DNA of 19,071 nucleotides from JALFST01 sp022779285 (GTDB lineage Bacteria > Bacillota > Clostridia > Tissierellales > Peptoniphilaceae). The notes below the pieces were generated by a model that was not told where the DNA came from, did not search any database, and saw only the letters and a list, made by a program, of their open reading frames with translations. The translations under genes and the position numbers were made by a program. The stretch is from assembly GCA_050313895.1 (NCBI GenBank), contig JBNPMI010000022.1. One strand, written 5' to 3'. Below, in pieces: positions 5,863 to 13,504 of this stretch (within the stretch, counting starts at the first letter, position 1; the number at the start of each line of letters is the position of its first letter).

Positions 5863-7531
5863 CAATCCGATTTTAGAATATGCTCACTCTATTGAGACAG
5901 GAGAGATCACTGCATGTAAAGCGATTAAAAAGACGTTACGCCATTTAGTGAAAAAAATTCGTACAGAAGATGACGGATACCATTACGATGCGGCAAAAGC
6001 CAAGCACGTGATGGTATTTTTTGAGCGTTTTTTACATCATTCCAAAGGAAAATGGGGAGGGCAGGCAATCCGATTGGAACTTTGGGAGCGTGCGCTTTTA
6101 TCTGCGGCCTTTGGATTTGTGGATGCAGATGGCTTTCGACAGTATCAGAGAGTGATTTTAATTGTCGCTAAGAAGAACGGAAAGAGCTTTCTTTCCTCCG
6201 GCGTTGGGCTTTATCTTTTAACAGCGGATGGGGAATCTGGCCCCGAGGTTTATAGCGTGGCCACAACAAGAGATCAGGCAAAGATTGTGTGGGTGGAAGC
6301 AAAACGTATGCGTAATAAATCCGATGTTTTACGAAAAAGACTTCGTACCACCGTTTCGGAAATTGCTTATGACAAAATGGACGGAACCTTTCGCGCATTA
6401 GCATCGAATGCGGACACATTGGATGGCTTGAACGTATCGGGAGCGCTGATGGACGAATTTCACCAGTGGCGGCACGGAATGACTCTTTATAACATTATTG
6501 CGGACGGTACTACCGCAAGAGATCAGCCTATGATTTTCATGACCTCGACGGCAGGAGTTGTCAGAGAAGATATTTATGATGACATCTATAGCGAGGCAAA
6601 GCGAATTATCAACGGATATGAGGATTTGGAGGGGTATCGAGATGATCGGACACTTGCCTTTATCTATGAACTTGATGATAGAAAAGAATGGACGGATCCT
6701 AAGATGTGGGTCAAGGCCAATCCGAATTTGGGAGTTTCCAAAAGCATGGAGGCGCTTCAGACCAAGGTGGAGCGTGCAAAACAGAACCCGTCCATGATTA
6801 AAAATTTACTTACGAAAGAATTCAACATTCCGGAAACAGCGGGGGAGGCATGGCTAAGCTTTGAAGCAATCGATAACAAAGAAACCTTTGATATCGCGGC
6901 ATTAAAGCCGGATTATTGCATTGCGGGCGTGGATTTGTCGAAGACCACAGATCTGACCGCAGCTGTAGTCATTTTTAATTTGCCTAAGGATCCAAAGCTT
7001 TATGTTGAGGCCATGTTTTGGATTCCTGCTGATTTTGTAGAAAAAAGAGTTAGAGAAGATCATGTCCCTTATGACAAATGGATTGATCAAGGGTGGATGC
7101 GTGTTTGTGAGGGCAACACGATCAACTACAGAGATGTTGTGGCATGGTTTGAGGAGTTAAGAGATCAGCACGATCTCTTTTTTGAGTGGATTGGATATGA
7201 CGCGTGGTCTGCTACGTATTTTGTCGAGGAGATGCGCTCAAAATTTGGAGATTTTGCACTTGAGAAAGTTTATCAAGGCGCAAGGACGCTATCCGCTCCA
7301 ATGTACGCACTTGGCGCAGATCTGGCCGCGCATAAGGTTGTCTATAACAATAATCCAGTCCTTAAGTGGTGCATGACAAATGTAGCCGTTGCAAAAGACA
7401 AAAATGGCAATATCCAGCCGATCAAGTCCACCAGCGCCAAACAGCGTATTGATGGATTTGCAGCATTATTAGATGCCTACGTAGCAAGGGATAGGCATTT
7501 AGAAGAGTATAAAAATCTTATTGGAGGATAA
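5852..7531 (+). CDS. terL: Terminase large subunit (Terminase_1/HK97 type)
   Basis: This 559-residue motor and nuclease pumps DNA into the prohead and cuts it. The ATPase half shows a Walker-A-like AKKNGKS (residues 106-112), VATTRDQAKIVW, the Walker B LMDE at 199-202 (ALMDEFHQW) and the FMTSTAG coupling motif at about 229-235. The nuclease half begins near 355, with Asp361 in IAGVDLSKTTD and Asp451 in WIGYDAW as acidic metal ligands, as is usual for the RNase H-like fold. ATG 5852 is chosen with GAGGAG at 5840-5845; the frame is open further upstream through the small-subunit gene but that is a shadow. Length is normal for the family. Confidence 0.96.
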   Translation: MAYSNPILEYAHSIETGEITACKAIKKTLRHLVKKIRTEDDGYHYDAAKAKHVMVFFERFLHHSKGKWGGQAIRLELWERALLSAAFGFVDADGFRQYQRVILIVAKKNGKSFLSSGVGLYLLTADGESGPEVYSVATTRDQAKIVWVEAKRMRNKSDVLRKRLRTTVSEIAYDKMDGTFRALASNADTLDGLNVSGALMDEFHQWRHGMTLYNIIADGTTARDQPMIFMTSTAGVVREDIYDDIYSEAKRIINGYEDLEGYRDDRTLAFIYELDDRKEWTDPKMWVKANPNLGVSKSMEALQTKVERAKQNPSMIKNLLTKEFNIPETAGEAWLSFEAIDNKETFDIAALKPDYCIAGVDLSKTTDLTAAVVIFNLPKDPKLYVEAMFWIPADFVEKRVREDHVPYDKWIDQGWMRVCEGNTINYRDVVAWFEELRDQHDLFFEWIGYDAWSATYFVEEMRSKFGDFALEKVYQGARTLSAPMYALGADLAAHKVVYNNNPVLKWCMTNVAVAKDKNGNIQPIKSTSAKQRIDGFAALLDAYVARDRHLEEYKNLIGG

Positions 7532-7532
7532 C

Positions 7533-8723
7533 ATGGGAGTTTTTGAGAGACTCAAAACTGCATTTACAAGGCGGAGCCCTACCGATCAAAAAGAGGGGGC
7601 CCGCTTTGAGATGATCACACAGCGCACAGGATCCTTTTTTGGATTCCGCGGTAATTTTTACGAGTCGGACATTATCCGCGCGGCGATTCGCCCCAAGGCG
7701 CGGGCGATTGGCAAAGCAACGGCGCGCCATGTGTCCAATGACTACAAAAATGATGGCAAAAATAAGCCGAGAGAAAAATCACAGATCCAAGCGGTCTTGG
7801 ATTATCCCAACGACTATATGACAGGGCAGATGCTACAAGAAAAGCTGATTGTCCAGTTGGAACTCAACCACAATGCATTTGCCTATGTCGAAAGAGAGGG
7901 CGGCGTTGTGAAAGCAATCTACCCGATTGACTGCTCCTCGTTTGAGATTCAACAAGATGCCTCTGGGGAACTGTATTTAAAATTTTGGATGCAAGATGGC
8001 AGGCCTTGGATTGCCAAATATGCAAATGTAATCCACCTCCGCAAAGACTATGCGACAGATCCTTTTGTTGGCATCGCTCCGGGGAGAGCATTAACGCAGC
8101 TCATGGACATTGTCCAAAAAAGCGATGAGGGGCTGATCCACGCCGTCGAAAATAGTGGAGTCATCCGCTGGCTTTTACAATATAGCGGAGCATATAAGGC
8201 GAGTGATCTTAAAAAACGCGCTAAAGAATTTGCAGAAACGTATATGGCAACCGCAGCAGAAACGGGAGGCGTTGCCGCTGTGGACGGGTCCTTTACGGCA
8301 CAGCAAGTGGATGTTAAAGACTACGTCCCCTCAGCAATCCACTCCTCACAGGTCTTGGGCCGTGTGTATTCGTTTTTTAACACCAACGAAAAAATCGTAA
8401 CGGCGACCTACACAGAAGATGAGTGGATTAGCTATTTTGAGTCCAACATCGAGCCCGACCTGATGCAGATGTCCAATGAGTTTACAAGGCGCCTCTTTAG
8501 CCCAAAAGAGCGGAGCTATGGCAATAAGGTTTTATTTACATCATCAAACCTAACCTTTGCCTCGATGTCGACCAAGCTCCAGCTTGTCCAGTTTGTGGAT
8601 AGGGGCATCATGACACCCAATGAGGTCCGCGAGGTCTTAGGTTATGCGCCCGCAGAGGGAGGAGATACGATGATCCGAAGACTTGACACCGCGCCAACGG
8701 AAGGAGAAGAGAATGAAAATTAA
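7533..8723 (+). CDS. HK97-family portal protein
   Basis: This 396-residue protein forms the dodecameric portal at the capsid vertex. Family marks are the FESDIIRAAIRPKARAIGKA-type N-terminal region, VLDYPNDYMTGQMLQEKLIVQLELNHNAFAYVER, the VIHLRKDYATDPFVGIAPGRAL segment, a DWxxYFESNIEP-like stretch (DEWISYFESNIEPDLMQMSNEF), and the C-terminal LVQFVDRGIMTPNEVREVLGYAP helix. ATG 7533 follows GGAGG (7523-7527) by five bases, two bases after the terminase stop. The C-terminus overlaps the protease-capsid gene by 11 bases. Confidence 0.95.
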   Translation: MGVFERLKTAFTRRSPTDQKEGARFEMITQRTGSFFGFRGNFYESDIIRAAIRPKARAIGKATARHVSNDYKNDGKNKPREKSQIQAVLDYPNDYMTGQMLQEKLIVQLELNHNAFAYVEREGGVVKAIYPIDCSSFEIQQDASGELYLKFWMQDGRPWIAKYANVIHLRKDYATDPFVGIAPGRALTQLMDIVQKSDEGLIHAVENSGVIRWLLQYSGAYKASDLKKRAKEFAETYMATAAETGGVAAVDGSFTAQQVDVKDYVPSAIHSSQVLGRVYSFFNTNEKIVTATYTEDEWISYFESNIEPDLMQMSNEFTRRLFSPKERSYGNKVLFTSSNLTFASMSTKLQLVQFVDRGIMTPNEVREVLGYAPAEGGDTMIRRLDTAPTEGEENEN

Positions 8724-10569
8724 AATCCAAGGCACAATCATCCCAGATGATTATGCTGATGTGTACGACTGGCTCGGCTTATCCTATACGTCTCCACAGA
8801 TGATTGAGTTGCCAAAAAATCAAAAAGAGGATATTGAGGTTGAGATTAACAGCTATGGCGGGGACGTATATAGCGGATCCGTGATTTATAGCCGGCTCAA
8901 AGCCTACCAAGGTAAAGTTACCGTGCATGTCGTTGGCATTGCTGCGAGCATGGCCTCGATCATTGCCATGGCAGGAGATGAGGTCTTAATGTCACCAACG
9001 TCACAGATGATGATCCACAATGTCTCAACGATCACAGAGGGAGATAAGAGAGTCATGAGCCATGAGGCGGAGGTGCTGCATGGTTATGATCGCACACTTG
9101 CCAATGCTTACCGCCTTAAGACAGGCATGAGTGAGAGTGATCTTTTGGATCTCATGGGCAAAGAGACCTGGATGACTCCGCAAGACGCAGTCAGGCTTGG
9201 GTTTGCCGATGGGGTCTTATTTGATGACGATAAAAAGCCGCTTTTGGTTGCCGCAGCGCCGAGTGCGGTTTTTTTGACCAATAAAAAAATCGAGGAAGTG
9301 AGGGGAGCGATGAAAAAAGATAAGTACGAAAATGAAGAAGAAAAAAATGTAGAAGAGACAGAAGAACAAGACGTAGAGGCCGAAGAGACTGAATCGGAGC
9401 CTGAGGCAGAGGACGAGACAGAGACGGAAGAGGAGCAAACAGAAGAAGAATCCACTGAAGAATCTGATGAGGAAGAGGAATCACAGGAAGAGGCAAGCGC
9501 AAAAGCACCTCAGGCGTTTGCAAATGTAGCGGAGATCGGAAACGCACCAAGTGCAAAAGCAATGCCTAAATTTAGTAATGAGGCAGGCGGAAAAATACTC
9601 AAAACAGTAGCAAAGGAGAAAAAAGAGATGAATTACAAACAGGCTTTTTTGAACTATGTTCGCGGCGCAAAAATGGACGCGGAAAGCATGCAGTTGATTA
9701 CCGAGCACAACTCCAAGTCTAATGAGTTTGTACACACGAGCGAAAATACTGGGATTGTCATCCCGAAGGAAACGCAGGACAAGATCTGGGCGCGTATGGT
9801 CGAGGGCTACAACGTCCTTGAGGATGTGAAGCGCATGAACGTCCATGGGGAGCTCCGCATTGTCAAGCATGGCGGAATCAAAGCGGGTGATGCCAAGTGG
9901 TACGCCGAAAATACCACAGTAGAACAAGAAGAGAATGAATTTTTGGATTTTGTACTTGGTGGCCATCAGCTTGCCAAGGCAATCACCGTGTCTTGGAAGC
10001 TCCGCGCCATGTCTATGGATGACTTTGAGCAGTTTCTGGTTGATGAACTTTCCCAGCGCATTTCTGTTGCCCTTGGAACGGCGGTAGTTAAGGGATCTGG
10101 TAACGGTGAAGCAACAGGCATTGTGACCGCATTAGCCAAGAGTCCGAGTCAGCTGGCAAGCGTTGAGACAACGGGCAAGCTCACTTATGCGGACCTTACT
10201 AAGGCGATTGCCAAGGTACACTCCTCATACAAAAACGGCGCAGCCATCTATGCGAATAGCAATGTGATCTGGACCGTCCTTGCCAATGTTGTGGATCAGA
10301 CCGGGCAACCATTTTTTATGCCGTCCGCACCGAACGGCGTAGGCAACATCTTTGGATTGCCAGTCAAAGAGGATGCCGCGCTTGGAGATGATCAGATCTT
10401 GATCGGCAACGCACAGGGCTATGTCCTCAACATCAACGGGGATATCTCTTTAGCCACCGAGGACCATGCAAGAGCACTTGCCACAGACTATGTCGCTTAC
10501 ATGATTGCAGATGGCAACGTCCTTGACGAGCAGGCATTTGCGCTTTTGTCGCTGACAAAGGCGGTGTAA
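8713..10569 (+). CDS. ClpP-like prohead protease fused to HK97-fold major capsid protein
   Basis: One uninterrupted 618-residue frame carries two normally separate proteins. Residues 1-195 are a ClpP-type prohead protease: the INSYGGDVYSG oxyanion region at 46-55, nucleophile Ser79 in GIAASMAS, and His102 in MMIHN; the third catalytic residue is not obvious (Glu151 in the GKETWMTPQDAV segment is one candidate). Residues 206-260 are a linker dominated by Glu/Asp/Thr/Ser. Residues from about 306 on are the capsid protein: MNYKQAFLNYVRG, NTGIVIPKETQDKIW, SWKLRAMSMDDFEQFLVDELSQ, and GSGNGEATGIVTAL. The acidic part sits where HK97 capsid proteins have the delta scaffolding domain, so it probably acts as scaffold and is removed on maturation. 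Internal starts at 9310 and 9628 have ribosome sites and could give free capsid protein. Fusions of this kind are known but uncommon. Confidence 0.92.
   Translation: MKIKIQGTIIPDDYADVYDWLGLSYTSPQMIELPKNQKEDIEVEINSYGGDVYSGSVIYSRLKAYQGKVTVHVVGIAASMASIIAMAGDEVLMSPTSQMMIHNVSTITEGDKRVMSHEAEVLHGYDRTLANAYRLKTGMSESDLLDLMGKETWMTPQDAVRLGFADGVLFDDDKKPLLVAAAPSAVFLTNKKIEEVRGAMKKDKYENEEEKNVEETEEQDVEAEETESEPEAEDETETEEEQTEEESTEESDEEEESQEEASAKAPQAFANVAEIGNAPSAKAMPKFSNEAGGKILKTVAKEKKEMNYKQAFLNYVRGAKMDAESMQLITEHNSKSNEFVHTSENTGIVIPKETQDKIWARMVEGYNVLEDVKRMNVHGELRIVKHGGIKAGDAKWYAENTTVEQEENEFLDFVLGGHQLAKAITVSWKLRAMSMDDFEQFLVDELSQRISVALGTAVVKGSGNGEATGIVTALAKSPSQLASVETTGKLTYADLTKAIAKVHSSYKNGAAIYANSNVIWTVLANVVDQTGQPFFMPSAPNGVGNIFGLPVKEDAALGDDQILIGNAQGYVLNINGDISLATEDHARALATDYVAYMIADGNVLDEQAFALLSLTKAV
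9612..9630 (+). promoter_or_regulatory. Internal ribosome site and ATG before the capsid domain
   Basis: AAAGGAGAA at 9612-9620 lies nine bases before ATG 9628 (MNYKQAF), exactly where the capsid fold begins (residue 306 of the fusion). A second, weaker internal start is ATG 9310 (residue 200) after AGGGGAG, at the start of the acidic linker. These signals could allow separate translation of a 313-residue capsid protein or a 419-residue scaffold-capsid form. Confidence 0.45.
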
Positions 10570-10570
10570 T

Positions 10571-10801
10571 ATGACCGCAAAAAGACCAAATACGGCGTCC
10601 ACCTCCTACGCCGTCATTATGGACTTTGTGGATATAGCAAAAGGCGGCACTGTTTTTCACGCCGGGGACGCTTATGACGTCTCTGGTGTGACGGACACCC
10701 GTATCAAGGAGCTCATCACTGCAAAAGTGATTGAGGAGATTGGAGGCACAAATGGAGCTAATAGACGAGGTAAAAGCAGCGTTACGAGTCAAAAGCAATG
10801 A
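10571..10801 (+). CDS. Small head-region protein, 76 residues, unknown
   Basis: ATG 10571 follows the capsid stop by one base; the ribosome site is weak (AAGGCGG), so expression may depend on coupling. The product has a core of FVDIAKGGTVFHAGDAYDVSGV followed by TDTRIKELITAKVIEEIG. This fits the recurring small protein found between capsid and connector genes in many Gram-positive siphophages (pattern: short strand, 'hxGDxY', 'RIxEL'). Its role is not known to me; it may be a capsid accessory. The tail of the gene overlaps the connector gene by 50 bases, which is unusually long for this operon. Confidence 0.7.
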   Translation: MTAKRPNTASTSYAVIMDFVDIAKGGTVFHAGDAYDVSGVTDTRIKELITAKVIEEIGGTNGANRRGKSSVTSQKQ

Positions 10802-11045
10802 TGATGGAATTTTAGCAGAGATTAACACGCTCATTCTGGCCGCTGAATCGGACTTAATCTCATGCGGGATTATCAAACCTACAAGCTATACATCTGACTC
10901 CGCCAGCCTCTTTCGTATGGCGGTGATCATGTACTGCAAAGCTAATTTTGGCTATGACAATCCCGACGCCCCTCGTTTTGCAGAGACTTATACATGGATT
11001 AAGCACAAGATGATGCATACGGAGGAGTACCGCGATGAGATTTAG
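10752..11045 (+). CDS. Head-tail connector, gp6-like (DNA packaging protein)
   Basis: The 97-residue product starts at ATG 10752, five bases after GGAGG (10742-10746), giving MELIDEVKAALRVKSNDDGILAEINTLI. It is fully helical by pattern and has the AESDLISCGI and FRMAVIMYCKANFGYDN segments typical of the gp6-like/DnaPack connector family, which forms the ring under the portal. Length matches the family (about 90-110). The upstream extension to 10731 precedes the ribosome site and is not used. Confidence 0.87.
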   Translation: MELIDEVKAALRVKSNDDGILAEINTLILAAESDLISCGIIKPTSYTSDSASLFRMAVIMYCKANFGYDNPDAPRFAETYTWIKHKMMHTEEYRDEI

Positions 11046-11337
11046 TCAGACTGCTTTTTTGGTTGGAGTCAAAACTATCCCATCGGATTTTTCGGACGCC
11101 GGGCAAACCGTGGAGGTCAAAAGAGAGGTGTATATCAATCCCTATGCACTGAGTCTTGCCGCGCAGCTAAGCGCTGGCAAAGATGGCTTATCCTTAAGCG
11201 GTCAAGCGGAGCTCTATACCGCAGAATACGGCGGAGAATCCCTCATAGAGGTTGATGGCAAAAGATACCGTATTGTTGCCGTGACGACAAAGGGAGACCG
11301 TACAGTGCTTTCTTATGGGGAGGCGATAGGCGTATGA
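11035..11337 (+). CDS. Head closure / head-tail adaptor-like protein
   Basis: This 100-residue, mostly beta product carries TVEVKREVYINPYALS near the middle, then AELYTAEYGGESLIEVDGKRYRIVAVTTKGDRTVLSYGEAIG. That is the small beta-barrel pattern with 'idGxxYxIxxvxxxgdxxxL' seen in phage head-tail adaptors and stoppers. It sits between the gp6-like connector and the gp10-like gene, the expected location. ATG 11035 overlaps the upstream gene by 11 bases. Family assignment is by motif and order only. Confidence 0.75.
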   Translation: MRFSQTAFLVGVKTIPSDFSDAGQTVEVKREVYINPYALSLAAQLSAGKDGLSLSGQAELYTAEYGGESLIEVDGKRYRIVAVTTKGDRTVLSYGEAIGV

Positions 11338-11702
11338 AAGATCTTGATTTCGAATCAGCACTGGGGGATATTTTTGACGCCTACACAAAAACGGCAGCAG
11401 AAGCCGTGGAAGCATCAATGCAAGAGGTCGCAAAAGATGCCGTGAGCAAGTTAAAAGCGACGAGCCCAAAGCACACCGGTAATTATGCCAAAGGCTGGAG
11501 AGCAAAGGTACAAAAAGGATCTACGCTTCAAAAGACGATCATTATCCACAATGCCAATGCCCCGCAATTGACGCACTTACTGGAGCATGGCCATGTAAAA
11601 CGAGGTGGCAAGGGGCGAGTCGCAGCAATCCCGCACATCAGTCCCGTGGAAGAGGAGATCAAAACGGCGCTCGTTGAGAAGATTAAGGAGAAATTACAAT
11701 GA
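11334..11702 (+). CDS. HK97 gp10-like tail component
   Basis: The 122-residue product resembles the HK97 gp10 family of neck/tail-completion proteins. It has an N-terminal helix with many Ala/Glu, then SKLKATSPKHTGNYAKGWRA (the conserved 'sPvrTGxxxxgW' signature near residues 40-60), a strand segment TIIIHNANAPQLTHLLEHGH with the conserved LEhGh, and the GRVAAIPHISPVEEEI motif. ATG 11334 overlaps the previous stop as ATGA. Position and motifs agree well. Confidence 0.9.
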   Translation: MKDLDFESALGDIFDAYTKTAAEAVEASMQEVAKDAVSKLKATSPKHTGNYAKGWRAKVQKGSTLQKTIIIHNANAPQLTHLLEHGHVKRGGKGRVAAIPHISPVEEEIKTALVEKIKEKLQ

Positions 11703-12013
11703 GTTTAAAAGATTTTTATCTCATGCTCAAAAAATTAAATATCCCAGTCGCCTATGATCATTTTGCCGAGCGCACCGATTGCCCGTATCTCATATACATC
11801 GATGAGGGCAAGAACCGCTTTTTGGCGGACAATACGATCTACACCAAAAGAAGGGCGATCTCCATTGAGCTTTATACTGACGTAAAAGATCCGAATCTTG
11901 ATGAACAAATAGAGGCGCTTTTTGAGAGCGCGGAAATCATCTGGCGAGATGAGGCGACGGTTTGGATTGAGAAAGAACAAATGTATCTACACCGCTATTA
12001 TGCGGAAATTTAG
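11699..12013 (+). CDS. Tail terminator / tail completion-like protein
   Basis: This 104-residue product starts with overlap ATGA (11699-11702) after AAGGAG (11687-11692). The sequence SLKDFYLMLKKLNIPVAYDHF is followed by CPYLIYIDEGKNRFLADNTIY, an AISIELYTDVKDPNLDEQIEALF strand-helix, and a C-terminal YLHRYYAEI strand. This is the general pattern of small tail-terminator proteins of siphophages that cap the tail tube before head joining. It lies between gp10-like and tail tube genes, as expected. Exact family not certain. Confidence 0.75.
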   Translation: MSLKDFYLMLKKLNIPVAYDHFAERTDCPYLIYIDEGKNRFLADNTIYTKRRAISIELYTDVKDPNLDEQIEALFESAEIIWRDEATVWIEKEQMYLHRYYAEI

Positions 12014-12027
12014 AAAAGGAGAATATC

Positions 12028-12594
12028 ATGAAAAAAAACAAGATTAAATACGGATTATCACATGTTGTTGTATGGCCAATCACGGCGGAGGACCAAACAT
12101 CCATTACTTACGGCACGCCGATCAATATTCCAGGCGCCGTGACCATGTCGCTATCGCAGGAAGGATCCTCGGATCCCTTTTACGCAGATAATATTGTTTA
12201 TTATCAATCCACCGCCAACAATGGATATAGCGGGAGCTTGGAAATTGCGCTCGTCCCAGAAGAATTTGAAAAAGAAATCATTGGGGCGACAGTGGACGAA
12301 GCAACGGGCGCACTGATTGAGTCGGCGGTGGACAAAAACACTCCATTTGCGCTAGCGTTCCAGTTCGAGGGCGATGCCGCGGCAACTGCACATATCATGT
12401 ACCGCTGCAAGGCAACGCGTCCCAACATTGAGGGAGAGACAAAAGGCGATACGGTGACGCCAAAGACAGACAGCTTTGATTTTGTAGCAATCCCCCGCAT
12501 GCACGATCAAAAAATTAAAGCAAAGGTCACCGCAGACTCTACAGCTTATGCGGATTTTTACAAAAAGCCGTTTGAAGTTAACGCAGGAGCGTAA
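12028..12594 (+). CDS. Major tail tube protein (phi13-family type)
   Basis: This 188-residue protein forms the tail tube. It follows AAAGGAG (12014-12020). It starts MKKNKIKYGLSHVVVWPI, with PGAVTMSLSQEGSSDPFYADN, then NGYSGSLEIALVPEEFEKEIIG, PFALAFQFEGD, IMYRCKATRPNIEGETKGDTV and the DSFDFVAIPR strand. These are all features of the phi13/TP901-like major tail proteins of Gram-positive siphophages. Length is normal for the family. Confidence 0.93.
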   Translation: MKKNKIKYGLSHVVVWPITAEDQTSITYGTPINIPGAVTMSLSQEGSSDPFYADNIVYYQSTANNGYSGSLEIALVPEEFEKEIIGATVDEATGALIESAVDKNTPFALAFQFEGDAAATAHIMYRCKATRPNIEGETKGDTVTPKTDSFDFVAIPRMHDQKIKAKVTADSTAYADFYKKPFEVNAGA

Positions 12595-12596
12595 GC

Positions 12597-12959
12597 ATGG
12601 AAAAGACGATTGACATCGCAGGAAAGCCCACCCGATTTGTAGTTTCGGGCGGTTTTCTTTTGCGCTACAAATCCTTAACAGGCAAGGATCCCATTCAGGC
12701 AATTCAAAAGATGAATAAAATCAGCAGGGACAACATGACAATCGACAACATGGAGCTTGTCTATACCATTTTTTGGGTTGCAGCAAAAACGGCGGATTCA
12801 TCTATTCCCGATCTTGCGGATTGGTTAGATTCTTTTGATCAATTTCCGATCGATGTGGTGTCCAATGAGATCATACCAATAATTACAACAGCGTTTCAGT
12901 CCGATCTTAGCAGTAAAATATCGCCAATCAAAAAAAAACAGGCGATAAAGCAGAAATAA
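12597..12959 (+). CDS. Tail assembly chaperone, unshifted form (gpG-like)
   Basis: This is the 120-residue short form made when the ribosome does not shift: MEKTIDIAGKPTRFVVSGGF, LRYKSLTGKDPIQAIQKM, the helical MELVYTIFWVAAKTADSSIPDLADWLDSF region, and a Lys-rich end at TAA 12957-12959. It sits between tail tube and tape measure genes, where the chaperone pair is found in lambda-like and Gram-positive siphophages, and binds the tape measure during tail assembly. ATG 12597 lies two bases after the tube stop, with AGGAG in the tube gene's end (12584-12588). Confidence 0.88.
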   Translation: MEKTIDIAGKPTRFVVSGGFLLRYKSLTGKDPIQAIQKMNKISRDNMTIDNMELVYTIFWVAAKTADSSIPDLADWLDSFDQFPIDVVSNEIIPIITTAFQSDLSSKISPIKKKQAIKQK

Positions 12960-13132
12960 CGATTGAACGCATGATGGTTGCCGCTACGTCCAGAGGTATG
13001 TCCATTGAGGCATTTTCTGATCTCAATCCTGGTCAAATTGTAGATTTTTGTTTGCAATATAATGCAATTTTTGATCCCGATGGGTATAATTATATACAAG
13101 AAGCCGGTCAAAAAGACTTCGATCGATTTTGA
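12597..13132 (+). CDS. Tail assembly chaperone, -1 frameshift form (gpGT-like)
   Basis: The same start read with a -1 shift at the nine-A run (12930-12938) gives a 178-residue protein. It comprises 114 residues of the short form plus 64 from the -1 frame (TGDKAEITIERMMVAATSRG, then FSDLNPGQIVDFCLQYNAIF and a DPDGYNY motif), stopping at TGA 13130-13132. The -1 frame segment has no ribosome site and matches the usual T-domain style ('DLxxGQxxDxxxxYN'). Programmed shifting at this locus is a known conserved trait of long-tailed phages. The shift rate and product are inferred. Confidence 0.82.
12932..12938 (+). promoter_or_regulatory. Slippery heptamer A_AAA_AAA for -1 frameshifting
   Basis: In the frame of the short chaperone, the bases group as A-AAA-AAA followed by CAG, a canonical X_XXY_YYZ heptamer. 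The zero-frame stop follows 18 bases later (12957-12959), and the -1 frame is open for 64 codons beyond. I do not see a clear stimulatory hairpin directly downstream. Confidence 0.75.
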
Positions 13133-13145
13133 GAAAGGAAAGGCA

Positions 13146-13481
13146 ATGAAAACGCAAGAAAAAACAGAAGTTCAGGAAAGAAAACCATTCTTTCAAAGGC
13201 TATCTGTTTTTCTGAAAGCATGGCATGACTATTTTGGGTATCGGCCGACGGAGCATAAGCTAAAACCCTTAAAGTACTATGAGGATCAAGCGTATTTAGA
13301 AAAAGGACGATATATTAAATTGGATTTATACGATCGTCAACTTCGCCGTTATCAAGCTGGATACACATGGGCATATGCGAGAGCGTTATATAAGTCAGCA
13401 AAATCACAAAGAAAAAAAGCAATAAAAAAAGATAAAGCTTTGCTCTGGAGTCGCTTGAAGGAAGCGTGGGAGCAGCTGTGA
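13146..13481 (+). CDS. Small basic protein of unknown function, possible moron
   Basis: The 111-residue product starts at ATG 13146 after GAAAGGAAAGG (13133-13143). It is strongly basic and aromatic: PFFQRLSVFLKAWHDYFGYR, KPLKYYEDQAYLEKGRYIKL, and a Lys/Arg-rich tail KSQRKKAIKKDKALLWSRL. I recognise no family. It lies between the chaperone and the tape measure genes, where siphophages usually have no extra gene, and is followed within 25 bases by a strong intrinsic terminator. A TATAAT box lies about 55 bases upstream (13085-13090). This self-contained layout suggests a moron, though a role in tail assembly remains possible. Confidence 0.72.
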   Translation: MKTQEKTEVQERKPFFQRLSVFLKAWHDYFGYRPTEHKLKPLKYYEDQAYLEKGRYIKLDLYDRQLRRYQAGYTWAYARALYKSAKSQRKKAIKKDKALLWSRLKEAWEQL

Positions 13482-13504
13482 TCACTGGAAAATAAAGTAA
13501 AGAG

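Noticed and set aside
9108..9562. Long Ser-rich and Leu/Pro-rich minus-strand ORFs opposite the capsid gene linker
   Set aside because: They are the antisense images of the Glu-codon-rich acidic linker (GAA/GAG gives TTC/CTC), have no ribosome sites, and oppose a clear gene.
12930..12938. Nine-A run as a sequencing error that breaks a gene
   Set aside because: The run lies at the classical chaperone frameshift site, in the correct register for A_AAA_AAA, so programmed shifting explains it better.
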